From Staphylococcus capitis subsp. capitis (GTDB taxonomy: Bacteria > Bacillota > Bacilli > Staphylococcales > Staphylococcaceae), in the NCBI RefSeq assembly GCF_040739495.1, contig NZ_CP145263.1:2356001-2420000 (forward strand): a stretch of DNA of 64,000 nt, read 5' to 3'. The notes under the pieces are model-generated. The model did no database searches, had not been told where the DNA came from, and worked only from the letters and a program-made list of their open reading frames with translations. This document shows positions 1 through 10,742 of the stretch, piece by piece. Every line of letters starts with the position of its first letter. Position 1 is the stretch's first letter. The position numbers were made by a program, and so were the translations under genes.

Positions 1-705
1 GATCGAATTTTTTTCTTCAATCATAAAACTCGATAAAGGTTGATTTTCTTGAAATTCTAAACAGCCTTTATAGTATTTAGAAACATAAGAAACGATGACT
101 TCATGATTTTGAATTAATCCATCAACATGATACATTTCTCCATTGATAAATTATTCGACTTCATAATTATTTATATTTCGAATTTTTTCAAAAAAGGCGT
201 CTATATCTTGTTGATTCTTAATAATATATACATCCATGGATCCTGAACCATAGATTGGTTTTAAAACCACAGGATAGCTCGTTTGTTGAATAAACTTTTC
301 AACTTTTGTTTTAGAAATTACTTTTTCAAATTTAGGAATATTTACAGATGAATCATATAGTAATTGTTTCATCAATATTTTATTTCTATATGATTCCGCA
401 CTCATCAATAACTGACCGGGACAATTTAGTATCTCTCTTAACCGCGCACTCCGTACAACGTCAAATTCCGATATGGATAATACATTTGTGATATTGTACT
501 TTTTGCTTAGCTGTATCGCTTTAGTTTCAACCTCCACGTTATCCATGTAATTTTCAAATGCTTCAATTAATAAAAAATGCTGTGAAATGAATGTATGTTC
601 TTTTTCTACTGGACAAAAAAGAATAATATTTTCTTTAGCATTCGGAAACCATAAATCGTAAGGCGTTTTGTTTCCATCGGTACTAGACAATATAATTACA
701 GTCAT
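1..705 (-). pseudogene. ATP-grasp ligase, interrupted by in-frame stop and cut by window edge
   Basis: The frame opens at 705 and encodes 184 residues, then meets TAA at 151-153. Beyond it the same frame stays open to base 1 and still reads as ATP-grasp protein: the residues after the stop begin FINGEMYHVDGLI, the usual strand after E-x-F in this fold. The codon before the stop is GAA, so GAA to TAA at the next codon is the simplest cause. A glycine-rich ATP-binding segment (LKPIYGSGSMDVYII) lies near residues 147-161. ATP-grasp enzymes join a carboxylate to an amine or thiol through an acyl-phosphate. The start overlaps the upstream gene's stop as ATGA, so translation was coupled. Substrate unknown. 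Confidence 0.8.
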
Positions 706-1948
706 TGTATCTCAACCTTTATAAACGATTCGATTTCATCGATAATATTTTCAATATCTTCAGTGCTTTCTCCTTCTAAAATAATATTTGCAATGAAGCA
801 ACTAGAGAAATGTTGCGGTGGCATAATGACTTCATCGCCTTCTTCTTTCAAAGGTATGACGGCAATGACTCCGGGAATTTCCATAATAAAATCTAGACCT
901 GCAATTTTTTGAACAGTCCACTTTGAGGTGCACGTATACTATAAAAGCATAATTTTTTATTACCATTTTCATAATCTGGCCAGCTATGTTTAACATTATT
1001 TCCAACAGCAACATCAATGATTTTTTCGATAAATGAGTGACCCGAAGAGAGTCTAATAAGATGCGACGTTATGAAGCCACCAGCTGGTCTCGCTGCAATC
1101 TCTATCACTTTAAAACCAGATTTCGTCAACCGACCTTCTAAATGAAATGCACAGTGATCAATTTTTAAACTTTGAATCGCTAATTTCGTTTTCTTTTTAA
1201 TTTCATCTTTCACCTTTTCAGGCTTATCAGAAGGGAAAAATGCAATATATTCTAAAGAAAATTTAGGTGTTACCCTTTTATCAGTAATTCCGGCAATAAA
1301 TACTTCTTTATTTTGCACAACACCTTCGACTGAGAACTCTTCTCCTTCAATGTATTCTTCATAAATATATTGATTAGGGTAGTAACTATAAACCTTATCT
1401 TTATTTGGGGAGGTAGAATCCAATAATAAATTAAAAGTATCTTCCAAATGTGCTTTACTTTCAATTTTAAAAATACCTTTGCTACCAGAGGCACCAACTG
1501 GTTTTAATATACCTGGCATTCCAATATTAGCTACTGCCTCTTTTAAATCATTCAAGCTTTTAACCTCTTGAAAATTTGGGCAAAGCCCCTTAACGCTCGA
1601 CATAGCTTGTCTCATAAAATATTTATTTCTCACATTTTGTACTATTTCTAGATTGATACCAGGCAAACCCAATTCTTTGTTTAAAAATGACACAAGCTCT
1701 ACATCTTTATCTGACCAAGTAAAAACACCACTAATTTTTATATTTTTGTTGTATTCAATAACTGTATTAATCGTTTTTTGAATATCATAAGAATCTATAA
1801 TAATTAATTCATCTACTAATTTTCCGATTAACTTAGGATTTTTATCTGCCATTAAGACAACACGATACCCTAAATTTTTAGCTTCTATAATAGGTTGAAC
1901 TCTTTCTACCTTATGGCTTCTTATATTTATAAACAATAAGGTTTCCAT
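702..1948 (-). pseudogene. ATP-grasp ligase with frameshift in a homopolymer
   Basis: The first part (1948 down to 893, 351 residues) is an ATP-grasp protein: N-terminal Rossmann-like preATP domain, ATP-binding loop LKPVGASGSKGIF near residues 147-159, and metal-binding residues around FKVIEIAARPAGG near 280-292. It ends prematurely after LFKKLQV. One extra A in the A6 run (T6 on the plus strand, 905-910) would give LFKKIAGLDFIMEIPG and join the 60-residue frame at 702-884, restoring a normal C-terminal domain and about 418 residues. It follows the 573-residue gene by 3 bases. Either a real frameshift, a phase-variable tract or a sequencing error. Confidence 0.8.
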
Positions 1949-1951
1949 ATC

Positions 1952-3673
1952 CTAACCACCCACTTTATCTTTAGTATATTTATTTTGGTACCATTCTCTA
2001 CTATAAATATTGATACTTATTTCTTTCTTGATTTTTTTACATATATCAAACCAAGATTGAAATAATGACTTCAATATTTCCTTATAATATATAGCGATGA
2101 CTAGGTCATTCTTACTATAATCACTTCCGCTTTGCTTCATTAATCTTAAATCAAAAAATGCGTTATATATTGTTGCCTCATTTTCAATAAATCCCGGACA
2201 ACGAATGGCATGTCTAACTTTAGCGAACACATGTCCTTTATGATGCTGATCACTCCACATAGTTATGTCAGCCATAACGGGTGGAAAATAAAAATGACGA
2301 GTGATCCTTGTTTGATTATTCAAAAAATTCCCCGGGGTATAATGCCAACTGTTATATTCCATTCTTTTACTTATAGCGATAAGTATTCCTGCTAATACTT
2401 TAGAATTATCTTGAAATGCATCTTTCATGAGTGAACTTGCGATAACACAACAAAAATAATGATTTTGTCCCCAGTTAAAAATTTCTTCTAACTTATCTTT
2501 TTGATGGGCTTCATAAAATTTGAGTGGCGCTCTAAATCCTCTAGCCATACCTATATCGGATGAAGTTCGGTCAATTGCTTTATTTATAATCATATCCATA
2601 ATTTTTTCAATTATTTTACATGGCTCTTTATCAATATTTTTCTCTATAATTTGGCAAAAATAATGATAATAATCTTTTTTGAATTTAATAGAAGTGAATT
2701 TTTCTAAATCAGTTTTTAAGCTACCGTCATTTAGTTTAGCTAGTTCGCTTTTATCGATATATCTTTCCTCTTTATGTAAATTCAGACCATTGATATACCT
2801 GTAGATTAAATAGCTATTTTCAATTTCTTTTCTCAACGAATATATACGTGCCGCTTGTTTTTCTAGGCTAAGACTACTATTCGTCTCTCTTTTCAAAATA
2901 TGACTATATTCTTTGATTTTTTCATTAAAATAATCTTTTAAAAATGACAGCGAGAAATGTATACCATTTACTTCCTCTCCACGTGAGGGAGGTCCAGATT
3001 TAAGTAATAGATACATATTAAAAACAAAAATTTTTTCTGCTTTATCCCATTCTTTAACACTTTTATAGGGCAAATCATTTAATAAAAAGTCCTCTGTATC
3101 TCCATCGAATTCTTTTATCAAATTATTATAATTATAAAATGTACTAAAAGTTTTATCTTTGACATAAAGCAATATGGGTGCCATGTGATAGATATTAAAC
3201 TTAATAAATTTTATTATTTCGTTAATCTCATCTTTGCTTTTACCTTTGAAAAAGTTCTTTACTTCTTTATTGTATATTTCTTCTTCTATCTCTAACGCTT
3301 TTCTGATCTTTTCATTTATAATTTTTATTACTTGTTCATTTACAACGAAGTAACCTAATACAAATGCATAATCATCAAAAAAGTTATCCGCACCCAAGAG
3401 TATTCTTCCATATTCAGTTATACCGAAATAAATTCTATTTTCATCAACATTCTCTAACTCAGAGGTAAAAACGATTCTAGAATTATGTTTGTTTAAACAT
3501 TGATAAATAGCATTTTGTTCTATATTGAGACTTTTCACTTCAACAGACTCATCTATTTTCCCATCTAACGTAAAAAGCGTACGAATAATTGTAGATGGAT
3601 TCTTTAAACGCTTAACTTTATTTTGAACTTCTAACAATAACTTGCCAAAACCATTTTTATTCATATTCATCAC
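1952..3673 (-). CDS. Unrecognised 573-residue protein of a ferredoxin/ATP-grasp operon
   Basis: I do not recognise this family. No signal peptide or clear membrane segment is visible, so it is probably cytosolic. The N-terminal third is charged and rich in Lys, Glu and Ile. The C-terminal half has the blocks with most His, Cys and aromatic residues: GMARGFRAPLKFYE, QNHYFCCVIASS, ITRHFYFPPVMADITMW and DQHHKGHVFAKVRHAIRCPG (roughly residues 375-515). Such His/Cys clusters could bind metal or act in catalysis, but this is inference. Its start overlaps the stop of the ferredoxin gene (TGATG), so the two are probably translated together; the ferredoxin may supply electrons to it. The gene is very AT-rich, consistent with horizontal acquisition. 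Confidence 0.7.
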   Translation of the reverse strand: MMNMNKNGFGKLLLEVQNKVKRLKNPSTIIRTLFTLDGKIDESVEVKSLNIEQNAIYQCLNKHNSRIVFTSELENVDENRIYFGITEYGRILLGADNFFDDYAFVLGYFVVNEQVIKIINEKIRKALEIEEEIYNKEVKNFFKGKSKDEINEIIKFIKFNIYHMAPILLYVKDKTFSTFYNYNNLIKEFDGDTEDFLLNDLPYKSVKEWDKAEKIFVFNMYLLLKSGPPSRGEEVNGIHFSLSFLKDYFNEKIKEYSHILKRETNSSLSLEKQAARIYSLRKEIENSYLIYRYINGLNLHKEERYIDKSELAKLNDGSLKTDLEKFTSIKFKKDYYHYFCQIIEKNIDKEPCKIIEKIMDMIINKAIDRTSSDIGMARGFRAPLKFYEAHQKDKLEEIFNWGQNHYFCCVIASSLMKDAFQDNSKVLAGILIAISKRMEYNSWHYTPGNFLNNQTRITRHFYFPPVMADITMWSDQHHKGHVFAKVRHAIRCPGFIENEATIYNAFFDLRLMKQSGSDYSKNDLVIAIYYKEILKSLFQSWFDICKKIKKEISINIYSREWYQNKYTKDKVGG

Positions 3674-3909
3674 TCACCCTTTTCATTAAAAGGATGTTGC
3701 GATATTTTAATTGATTCTGTTGGACATCCCTCAAGTGCATTTTTCAAATGTTCAATTTCATTAGATGGCACCGATTCACATCCGCGGTTATTATCTAAGC
3801 ACGCATATGCAATATCTTCTACATCATATTTAAATAAATTAAGAGCAGCTACTCCACAGGCAGCACATGAAATACAATTTTCTCTATCTACATAAGTATA
3901 ATAGTTCAT
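3670..3909 (-). CDS. Ferredoxin, single [4Fe-4S]
   Basis: A 79-residue small electron carrier. Cluster ligands are visible: CISCAAC near residues 12-18 (CxxCxxC) and the distal Cys-Pro in EGCPTESI near 62-63. The whole protein resembles the Bacillus/Staphylococcus Fer type (CIxCGxCGxxAP, later EGCPTxSI), so it is a paralogue rather than the housekeeping copy. Two further cysteines (near 37 and 44) are extra. The ribosome site AAGGGGG lies just upstream of the ATG. First gene of a minus-strand operon with the 573-residue protein and two ATP-grasp genes, which suggests a redox step in their pathway. Confidence 0.85.
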   Translation of the reverse strand: MNYYTYVDRENCISCAACGVAALNLFKYDVEDIAYACLDNNRGCESVPSNEIEHLKNALEGCPTESIKISQHPFNEKGE

Positions 3910-4366
3910 ATAGAATCCCCCTTATATTCAATTCTCAATGTGCAAGTGGAAATATTGATATATTAATCATGATTTTCTAAAAGAATGATAGTTAGAAATA
4001 CATTACTTATACAAAAGATAATTTCTCTAAAATCATATTATTTTAATTTTATATAAATCCCCTTTTCCCACAATCCCAAAATAATTTTAACTTTTTGAGT
4101 GCAATTTTGCAATAAAGATGAAAATATAAATTAATAAAATAATAGAAGATATCTTCATTAAACAAAAATATAGAAATAAATACATATACTTTAAATATTT
4201 ATGCAACAAAGTTTTTATTTTTTTATATTTCATAATACAACGCAAATAAATAGTGGTAATAAACTTCAGAGTGAGATTAAGTTAAATTGTTAAAACGGTA
4301 GGCTAATAGTTATAACTAAATAAATCATCATTTCTTTCCTTCTATTTATTCAAGTGAATAACACAC
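3910..4366 (+). other. AT-rich intergenic region without a gene
   Basis: I see no convincing open frame on either strand in this stretch. It holds the presumed promoter of the ferredoxin operon (transcribed leftwards) and separates it from the guaA terminators. No copy of the guaA 3' end was seen here that would mark an attachment-site duplication. Confidence 0.5.
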
Positions 4367-4399
4367 CAAAAAACCTTTAACCACAATGGCTAAAGGTTT
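4367..4399 (-). terminator. Second terminator beyond guaA
   Basis: Stem AAACCTTTA / TAAAGGTTT (4371-4379 with 4391-4399) followed on the minus strand by a T-run, plus-strand A's at 4368-4373. It lies 90 bases past guaA and backs up the nearer hairpin. Confidence 0.7.
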
Positions 4400-4430
4400 A
4401 GAAATGCGTAATCATAACGTATTCAATATA

Positions 4431-4477
4431 AAAATAAATAGGCTAGAGACCCTATTGTTATGATGTCTCTAACCTAT
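4431..4477 (-). terminator. guaA terminator
   Basis: Imperfect 13-base stem 4438-4450 with 4465-4477 (GAGAC / GTCTC core) followed on the minus strand by TTTATTTTTATA. It ends the purine operon 18 bases after the guaA stop. Confidence 0.75.
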
Positions 4478-4494
4478 TTATTGTGATTATTTCA

Positions 4495-6036
4495 TTACTC
4501 CCATTCAATTGTACTTGGGGGCTTAGAAGTAATGTCATAGACGACGCGGTTTACGTGGTCAACTTCATTTACAATACGACTTGAAATCTTTTGTAAGACT
4601 TCCCAATCAATACGAGCAAAGTCACTTGTCATTCCGTCTATGGATGTCACTGCACGAATACCTACAGTGTGATCGTACGTACGATAGTCACCCATCACAC
4701 CTACCGATTGAATGCCAGGTAAAACTGTGAAATATTGCCAGATATCTCTTTCAAGACCTTCTTCTCGCACAACTTCACGTAAAATTGCTTCAGATTCGCG
4801 TACAATTTCTAATTTATCTTCAGTAATTTCACCAAGTACACGAATACCTAAACCGGGACCTGGGAATGGCTGTCTCCAAACTAAGTGCTCTGGAATGCCT
4901 AATTCAATACCTAAAGCACGTACTTCGTCTTTAAATAACGTGTTAATCGGTTCGATAAGCTCAAATTCCATATCTTCAGGTAACCCACCTACGTTATGGT
5001 GAGATTTGATTGTTTGAGCTGTTTTAGTACCAGACTCAATCACATCAGTATAAAGCGTACCTTGAGCTAAGAAATCTACATCCGTTAATTTAGCCGCTTC
5101 ATCGTCGAAAACATAAACAAACTCATTACCTATAATTTTACGTTTTTGTTCTGGATCAGACACGCCTTTTAACTTGTCCATGAAACGGTCTTGCGCATTA
5201 ACACGAATAATATTCATATCAAAGCCTTCACCGAATTGCTCCATGACCATATCGCCTTCACCTTTTCGAAGTAAACCATGGTCAACAAATATACAAGTTA
5301 ATTGATCGCCGATTGCTTTATGTAACAACACTGCTACAACTGATGAATCTACGCCACCACTCATAGCACATAAAACTTTACGGTCGCCAACTTGTTCACG
5401 AATCTTCTCTATTTCAATTTCAATGAAATTCTCCATTGTCCACTCGCCTGTACAATTACAAACGCGACGTACGAAGTTTCTTAATAAGTCATTACCATAT
5501 TCAGTATGACGTACTTCTGGGTGGAACTGAACACCATAAATACGACGTGACTTATCTTCAATCGCAGCATAATTTGTACTAGGACTGTCTGCAATCACTT
5601 CAAACCCTTCAGGAATCTCAATGACTTTATCAGAGTGGCTCATCCATACAGTTTGTTCTGAAGGTAGTCCAAAGAATAACTCATCAGATTTAGCGTTGAT
5701 AATAGCTTTACCATATTCACGCTCGTTTGCACGCTCTACCTTACCACCTAGAAGTTTTGTCGTTAATTGCATTCCGTAGCAAATACCTAATACAGGGATA
5801 CCTAAATTATATATTTCAGGATCAATTGTAAATGAACCTTCTTCATATACAGAATTAGGACCACCCGAGAGTATAATTCCTTTAGGATTCATTCGTTTGA
5901 TTTCTTCAATTGAAATTTCATGATCATGTAATTCACTGTAGACGCCCATTTCACGAATACGTCGTGTAATTAATTGATTGTATTGGCTACCAAAGTCTAA
6001 GACAAGAATTAATTCTTGCTCTTTCACCATCTCCAT
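4495..6036 (-). CDS. guaA: GMP synthase (glutamine-hydrolysing)
   Basis: Converts XMP to GMP with ATP and glutamine in the cytosol, the last step of GMP synthesis. 513 residues, the normal family length. Order of domains: class I glutamine amidotransferase with nucleophile motif GICYGMQL near 85-92 and FHPE near 172-175; PP-loop ATP pyrophosphatase with SGGVDSSV near 226-233; C-terminal dimerisation domain ending in KPPSTIEWE. Start ATG follows AAGGAG. Last gene of xpt-pbuX-guaB-guaA; 178 bases separate it from guaB with no gene between. In S. aureus the region just past this gene carries a genomic island, which fits the accessory operon seen downstream here. Confidence 0.98.
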   Translation of the reverse strand: MEMVKEQELILVLDFGSQYNQLITRRIREMGVYSELHDHEISIEEIKRMNPKGIILSGGPNSVYEEGSFTIDPEIYNLGIPVLGICYGMQLTTKLLGGKVERANEREYGKAIINAKSDELFFGLPSEQTVWMSHSDKVIEIPEGFEVIADSPSTNYAAIEDKSRRIYGVQFHPEVRHTEYGNDLLRNFVRRVCNCTGEWTMENFIEIEIEKIREQVGDRKVLCAMSGGVDSSVVAVLLHKAIGDQLTCIFVDHGLLRKGEGDMVMEQFGEGFDMNIIRVNAQDRFMDKLKGVSDPEQKRKIIGNEFVYVFDDEAAKLTDVDFLAQGTLYTDVIESGTKTAQTIKSHHNVGGLPEDMEFELIEPINTLFKDEVRALGIELGIPEHLVWRQPFPGPGLGIRVLGEITEDKLEIVRESEAILREVVREEGLERDIWQYFTVLPGIQSVGVMGDYRTYDHTVGIRAVTSIDGMTSDFARIDWEVLQKISSRIVNEVDHVNRVVYDITSKPPSTIEWE

Positions 6037-6214
6037 AATTGCGAATCTCCTTTATTATTGTGATTTTTATGTATAAAACTTAGAGAAACGCTCCTCCCAT
6101 TGCTATACTTCGCTATCATTTTTCATCCGATTATACGAAAAAGAATTTCAAGCTAACATATAACATAGTCATGAAGAGCGATCTCTAAAATAATGAATGT
6201 ATTTCAATTCCTAA

Positions 6215-7681
<1,467 letters not shown>

Positions 7682-7720
7682 TTAAAAACCGCCTCCATTT
7701 TTTATTTATAATTAGTTACA

Positions 7721-8989
7721 TTATTTCACATTTTCATCACTTTGTTTATAGTTTATACCATTAAAAAAGAAATTTAAGATAATTGCCGAAATAGCACCCA
7801 ATACAATTCCATTTTGAGTTAACCAAGCGAATTGATCTCCTAAGCTCTTGAATGCTTGGGGAACGGCACTAATACCTGTTCCTAAACCAACAGATACAGC
7901 AATGATTAATAGATTGTTTTGATTATTAAAGTTAATATTTCCTAAAATACTTACCCCATACGCCATTACCATTCCAAACATGGCAATCATAGCTCCCCCT
8001 AATACAGGGAGTGGGATAATATTCGCTAATGCACCTAACTTAGGAATACAACCACAAATGAGTAGTAAAATAACCATCCCATAAATAACATTGTTCTTTT
8101 TCGCACCTGATAATGACACGAGACCAACATTTTGTGAATAAGCAGTATATGGGAATGAATTAAATACAGATCCTAAGATGATGGCTAGACCTTCCGCAGT
8201 GTAACCCTTACGAAAATCTTTTCTCTCAAGTTTTTTACCAGTTATCTCACTAAGTGCGTGATAGACACCTGTGGATTCAATTAAACTTACGATTGCTACA
8301 ATAAAGAAGACAAGTGTCGAACTTAGATCAAAGCCAAAACCTGAGAATCTAAATGGTAAAGGTAAGCCTACCCAGTGGGCATCTCCCACTTGTTTAATAT
8401 CCACAAGGCCAAACACTGCTGCCAAAGCTGTACCTAGAACTAGACCTATTAAAATAGCTATCGATTTTAAGAAACCTTTAGTAAATCTTTGTAATACCAA
8501 GATGATAATTAACGTCACGCCACCTAAAATTAGATTTTTAGGATTCCCATAATTTTTAGCGCCTTCTCCACCTGCTAGATAATTCATTGCGACAGGCATA
8601 AGATTAATTCCAATTATTGTAACTACACTTCCTGTTACTACAGGTGGAAAGAATTTAACTAAATAGGAAAAGAATGGTGCAATAATAACAACTAAAATTC
8701 CTGATACAAATAATGAACCATAAAGTACTCCTAAACCTTTTGTCTGCCCAATTAAAATCATCGGAGCGACTGCTGTAAATGTACAGCCTAAAACAATAGG
8801 TAATCCTGTACCTGTTATTTTATTAGCTTGTAAAAATGTTGCTACACCACACATGAAAATATCAACTGTTACTAAATAAGCAATCTGTTCAGAGGAGAAC
8901 TTTAAACTCGTACCTACTATAATAGGTACTAAGATTGCTCCAGCGTACATAGCTAAGAGATGTTGAAGACTTAAAATGAAATTCTTCAT
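7721..8989 (-). CDS. pbuX: Xanthine permease, NCS2 family
   Basis: Imports xanthine across the membrane. 422 residues with about 12-14 hydrophobic segments. NCS2/NAT hallmarks seen: LQHLLAMYAGAILVP near the N-terminus, a glutamate-containing segment LIESTGVYHALSE in the middle and FNSFPYTAYSQNVGLVSLSG, typical of xanthine transporters. Its ATG overlaps the last base of the xpt stop (TAATG), so both are co-translated; Xpt then converts the imported base to XMP. Confidence 0.95.
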   Translation of the reverse strand: MKNFILSLQHLLAMYAGAILVPIIVGTSLKFSSEQIAYLVTVDIFMCGVATFLQANKITGTGLPIVLGCTFTAVAPMILIGQTKGLGVLYGSLFVSGILVVIIAPFFSYLVKFFPPVVTGSVVTIIGINLMPVAMNYLAGGEGAKNYGNPKNLILGGVTLIIILVLQRFTKGFLKSIAILIGLVLGTALAAVFGLVDIKQVGDAHWVGLPLPFRFSGFGFDLSSTLVFFIVAIVSLIESTGVYHALSEITGKKLERKDFRKGYTAEGLAIILGSVFNSFPYTAYSQNVGLVSLSGAKKNNVIYGMVILLLICGCIPKLGALANIIPLPVLGGAMIAMFGMVMAYGVSILGNINFNNQNNLLIIAVSVGLGTGISAVPQAFKSLGDQFAWLTQNGIVLGAISAIILNFFFNGINYKQSDENVK

Positions 8990-9567
8990 TATTGCTCACC
9001 TAAGAGCGTCACTTTATTACCTTTTAAAGAAGCTACTTTACATAGTGACGTTACATTTAGACCTTCGTTCTCAAGTCGTTGACGTCCGTCTTGGAAACTT
9101 TTTTCAACCACAATACCAATACCTACAGTTGTTGCTTTAGCTTGTTGCACGATATCATTAAGACCTAATGATGCGTCTCCATTCGCAAGGAAGTCATCAA
9201 TAATAAGAACTTTGTCGCCCTCTCCAAGAAATTCTTCAGAGACAATAACTGTGCTTGTCTTGTTTTTAGTAAATGAATGAATCTCTGTGCTATAAAATCC
9301 ATCTTTCAAAGTACTAGGTTTAGCTTTTTTAGCGAATAGACATGGAACATCAAAATGGAATGCCGCCATAATAGCAGGGGCTATACCGGACGCTTCAATA
9401 GTTAAAATCTTTGTTATTCCTGCGTCTTTATACGCGTCATAAAATGTCTGACCTACTTCATTCATTAGCGTTGCATCAATTTGGTGGTTTAGAAATCCAT
9501 CCACCTTTAAAATCTTCTCATCGATGACTACACCGTCTTCTTTGACTTTACGTCCTAACGACTCCAC
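8989..9567 (-). CDS. xpt: Xanthine phosphoribosyltransferase
   Basis: Transfers ribose-5-phosphate from PRPP to xanthine, giving XMP. 192 residues, the normal size. The PRPP-binding signature VLIIDDFLANGDA is near residues 120-132. A strong ribosome site (GAGGTTTTTTG region) precedes the ATG. First gene of the purine operon; expression is gated by the guanine riboswitch and the terminator upstream. Confidence 0.97.
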   Translation of the reverse strand: MESLGRKVKEDGVVIDEKILKVDGFLNHQIDATLMNEVGQTFYDAYKDAGITKILTIEASGIAPAIMAAFHFDVPCLFAKKAKPSTLKDGFYSTEIHSFTKNKTSTVIVSEEFLGEGDKVLIIDDFLANGDASLGLNDIVQQAKATTVGIGIVVEKSFQDGRQRLENEGLNVTSLCKVASLKGNKVTLLGEQ

Positions 9568-9613
9568 TCAAAAAACCTCCTCAAATAATTAATAATTTGG
9601 ATAAATTAGATAT

Positions 9614-9652
9614 AAAAAAATCCTCAAACTAAAATTTAATAGTTTCAGGATC
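9614..9652 (-). terminator. Riboswitch-associated attenuator before xpt
   Basis: On the minus strand ATCCTGAAACTA pairs with TAGTTTGAGGAT and is followed by seven T's, about 50 bases before the xpt start. As it lies between the guanine aptamer and the gene, it is the likely expression platform; about 220 bases separate the two, which is unusually long. Confidence 0.75.
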
Positions 9653-9871
9653 TACGAGTGAACATGCAATACTTTGCATTAAAGCAAAAATAAGAAGAAG
9701 TTACGCAAAATTAGTCCTAAAAACGTTTATTAAAATTTGATAAAGCTTAATTACAATTGCGCTAAAGGTATTTATGTACAAATACTCACTTCATAGCTAT
9801 AAGACATATCAAAAACGTTTTACTTTGTGTTGTTTTACGATCTAAACTGCTCTTAATGTATTGTATTGTTA

Positions 9872-9939
9872 CTCATAGTCATGTCGTTTGAGGCGACACG
9901 GTAGAAACTTCTAAAGCCATATTCTCTAGATTATATGAG
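9872..9939 (-). promoter_or_regulatory. Guanine (purine) riboswitch aptamer
   Basis: On the minus strand: P1 strands CTCATAT and ACTATGAG close a three-way junction with conserved AATATGGC, GTTTCTACC and GACTATGAG elements and two hairpin loops able to kiss (P2 and P3). The discriminating base before TATG is C (GACTATG), as in guanine-binding rather than adenine-binding aptamers. It heads the xpt-pbuX-guaB-guaA transcript, so guanine excess should terminate transcription. Confidence 0.93.
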
Positions 9940-10109
9940 TCATATAAATTATTTAATGATAATAGCAAACTTTTTGTGTATTTTCAATATGGTTAGAGGT
10001 AAGTTAATGATTGCAATATCAACAATTTATTGTGAAATCGCTTTAATTTTCAACTATTAATTCATATTGGAAAAACCTAAATCAAAATTATATAATTATA
10101 TATGTAAAA

Positions 10110-10134
10110 GTTTTATATAAAAGGGCAAGGGTAT
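10110..10134 (+). promoter_or_regulatory. SigB-type promoter of the YflT-like gene
   Basis: GTTTTA (10110-10115), 13-base spacer, GGGTAT (10129-10134). The staphylococcal SigB consensus is GTTTAA-N12-15-GGGTAT. It lies 40 bases before the start of a general-stress family gene. Confidence 0.85.
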
Positions 10135-10174
10135 AACTTTGTAAAGCAAGTTTTAAGATGAAGGGGCGATAACC

Positions 10175-10582
10175 ATGGCAGAAATTACTGTAGTAAATGA
10201 CAAAAGTGAATTATATAATGTCATTAACCAAAAGAAATCTGAAGGCTATTTAGAAACTGAATTAGCAGTTATTAGTAAAAGTAAATTACACTTAGATGAC
10301 CTACACAATTCTCAAATCTCTATGATTGCCACAAGTGGTTCATTTAGTGATCGCATGTCTCGTTTATTAACTGGCGAAGATGGTGAAGAGGCTGTTCTTT
10401 CTCGTTACAATTTAACTGAAGATGAATTAGAATCACATAAAAACGATATTCTAAATGACAAATTATTACTTGTAGCAAATCGTGATCGTTCTTCTCACGA
10501 TGAAGTTGAAGAGAATAATTCAGCTTATGAAGAGATAGATATTACGCATTATGCTGCTGAATCAAAAGGTCCTAAATCATAA
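10175..10582 (+). CDS. General stress protein, YflT domain
   Basis: A 135-residue soluble, acidic protein. The N-terminal half ([18 protein letters not shown], then [16 protein letters not shown]) fits the YflT/general stress protein 17M domain, whose members are SigB-dependent in Bacillus; biochemical role unknown. The C-terminal tail is acidic and probably disordered. The SigB-type promoter directly upstream supports a stress role. Own terminator at 10614-10660, so it is monocistronic. Confidence 0.8.
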   Translation: MAEITVVNDKSELYNVINQKKSEGYLETELAVISKSKLHLDDLHNSQISMIATSGSFSDRMSRLLTGEDGEEAVLSRYNLTEDELESHKNDILNDKLLLVANRDRSSHDEVEENNSAYEEIDITHYAAESKGPKS

Positions 10583-10613
10583 GTTCTTATAATTAGAACG
10601 TTTCAATTTACGT

Positions 10614-10660
10614 CACCACAATGTTTACGTTAAAAATCGTAGACCTTGTGGTGCTTTTTT
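10614..10660 (+). terminator. Terminator of the YflT-like gene
   Basis: CACCACAA (10614-10621) pairs with TTGTGGTG (10646-10653), with a partly complementary ACGTT/AATCGT loop, then CTTTTTT. Confidence 0.85.
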
Positions 10661-10742
10661 ATAAATAAATCACTCACAGGCAGTGAATAGAGCTTATAAT
10701 TATCCTATAATAGAATAAATAAAATTTGATGGGGGCAGTGTT

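Noticed and set aside
4495..4520. Attachment-site duplication at the guaA 3' end
   Set aside because: No second copy of the guaA 3' end was seen within this window; a far copy could lie left of base 1.
4712..5002. 96-codon plus-strand frame over guaA
   Set aside because: Lies wholly inside guaA on the other strand, no ribosome site, composition of an antisense shadow.
9700..9871. Small upstream ORF in the xpt leader (ATGTCTTATAGCTATGAAG...)
   Set aside because: 11 codons without a ribosome site; no evidence that it is translated.
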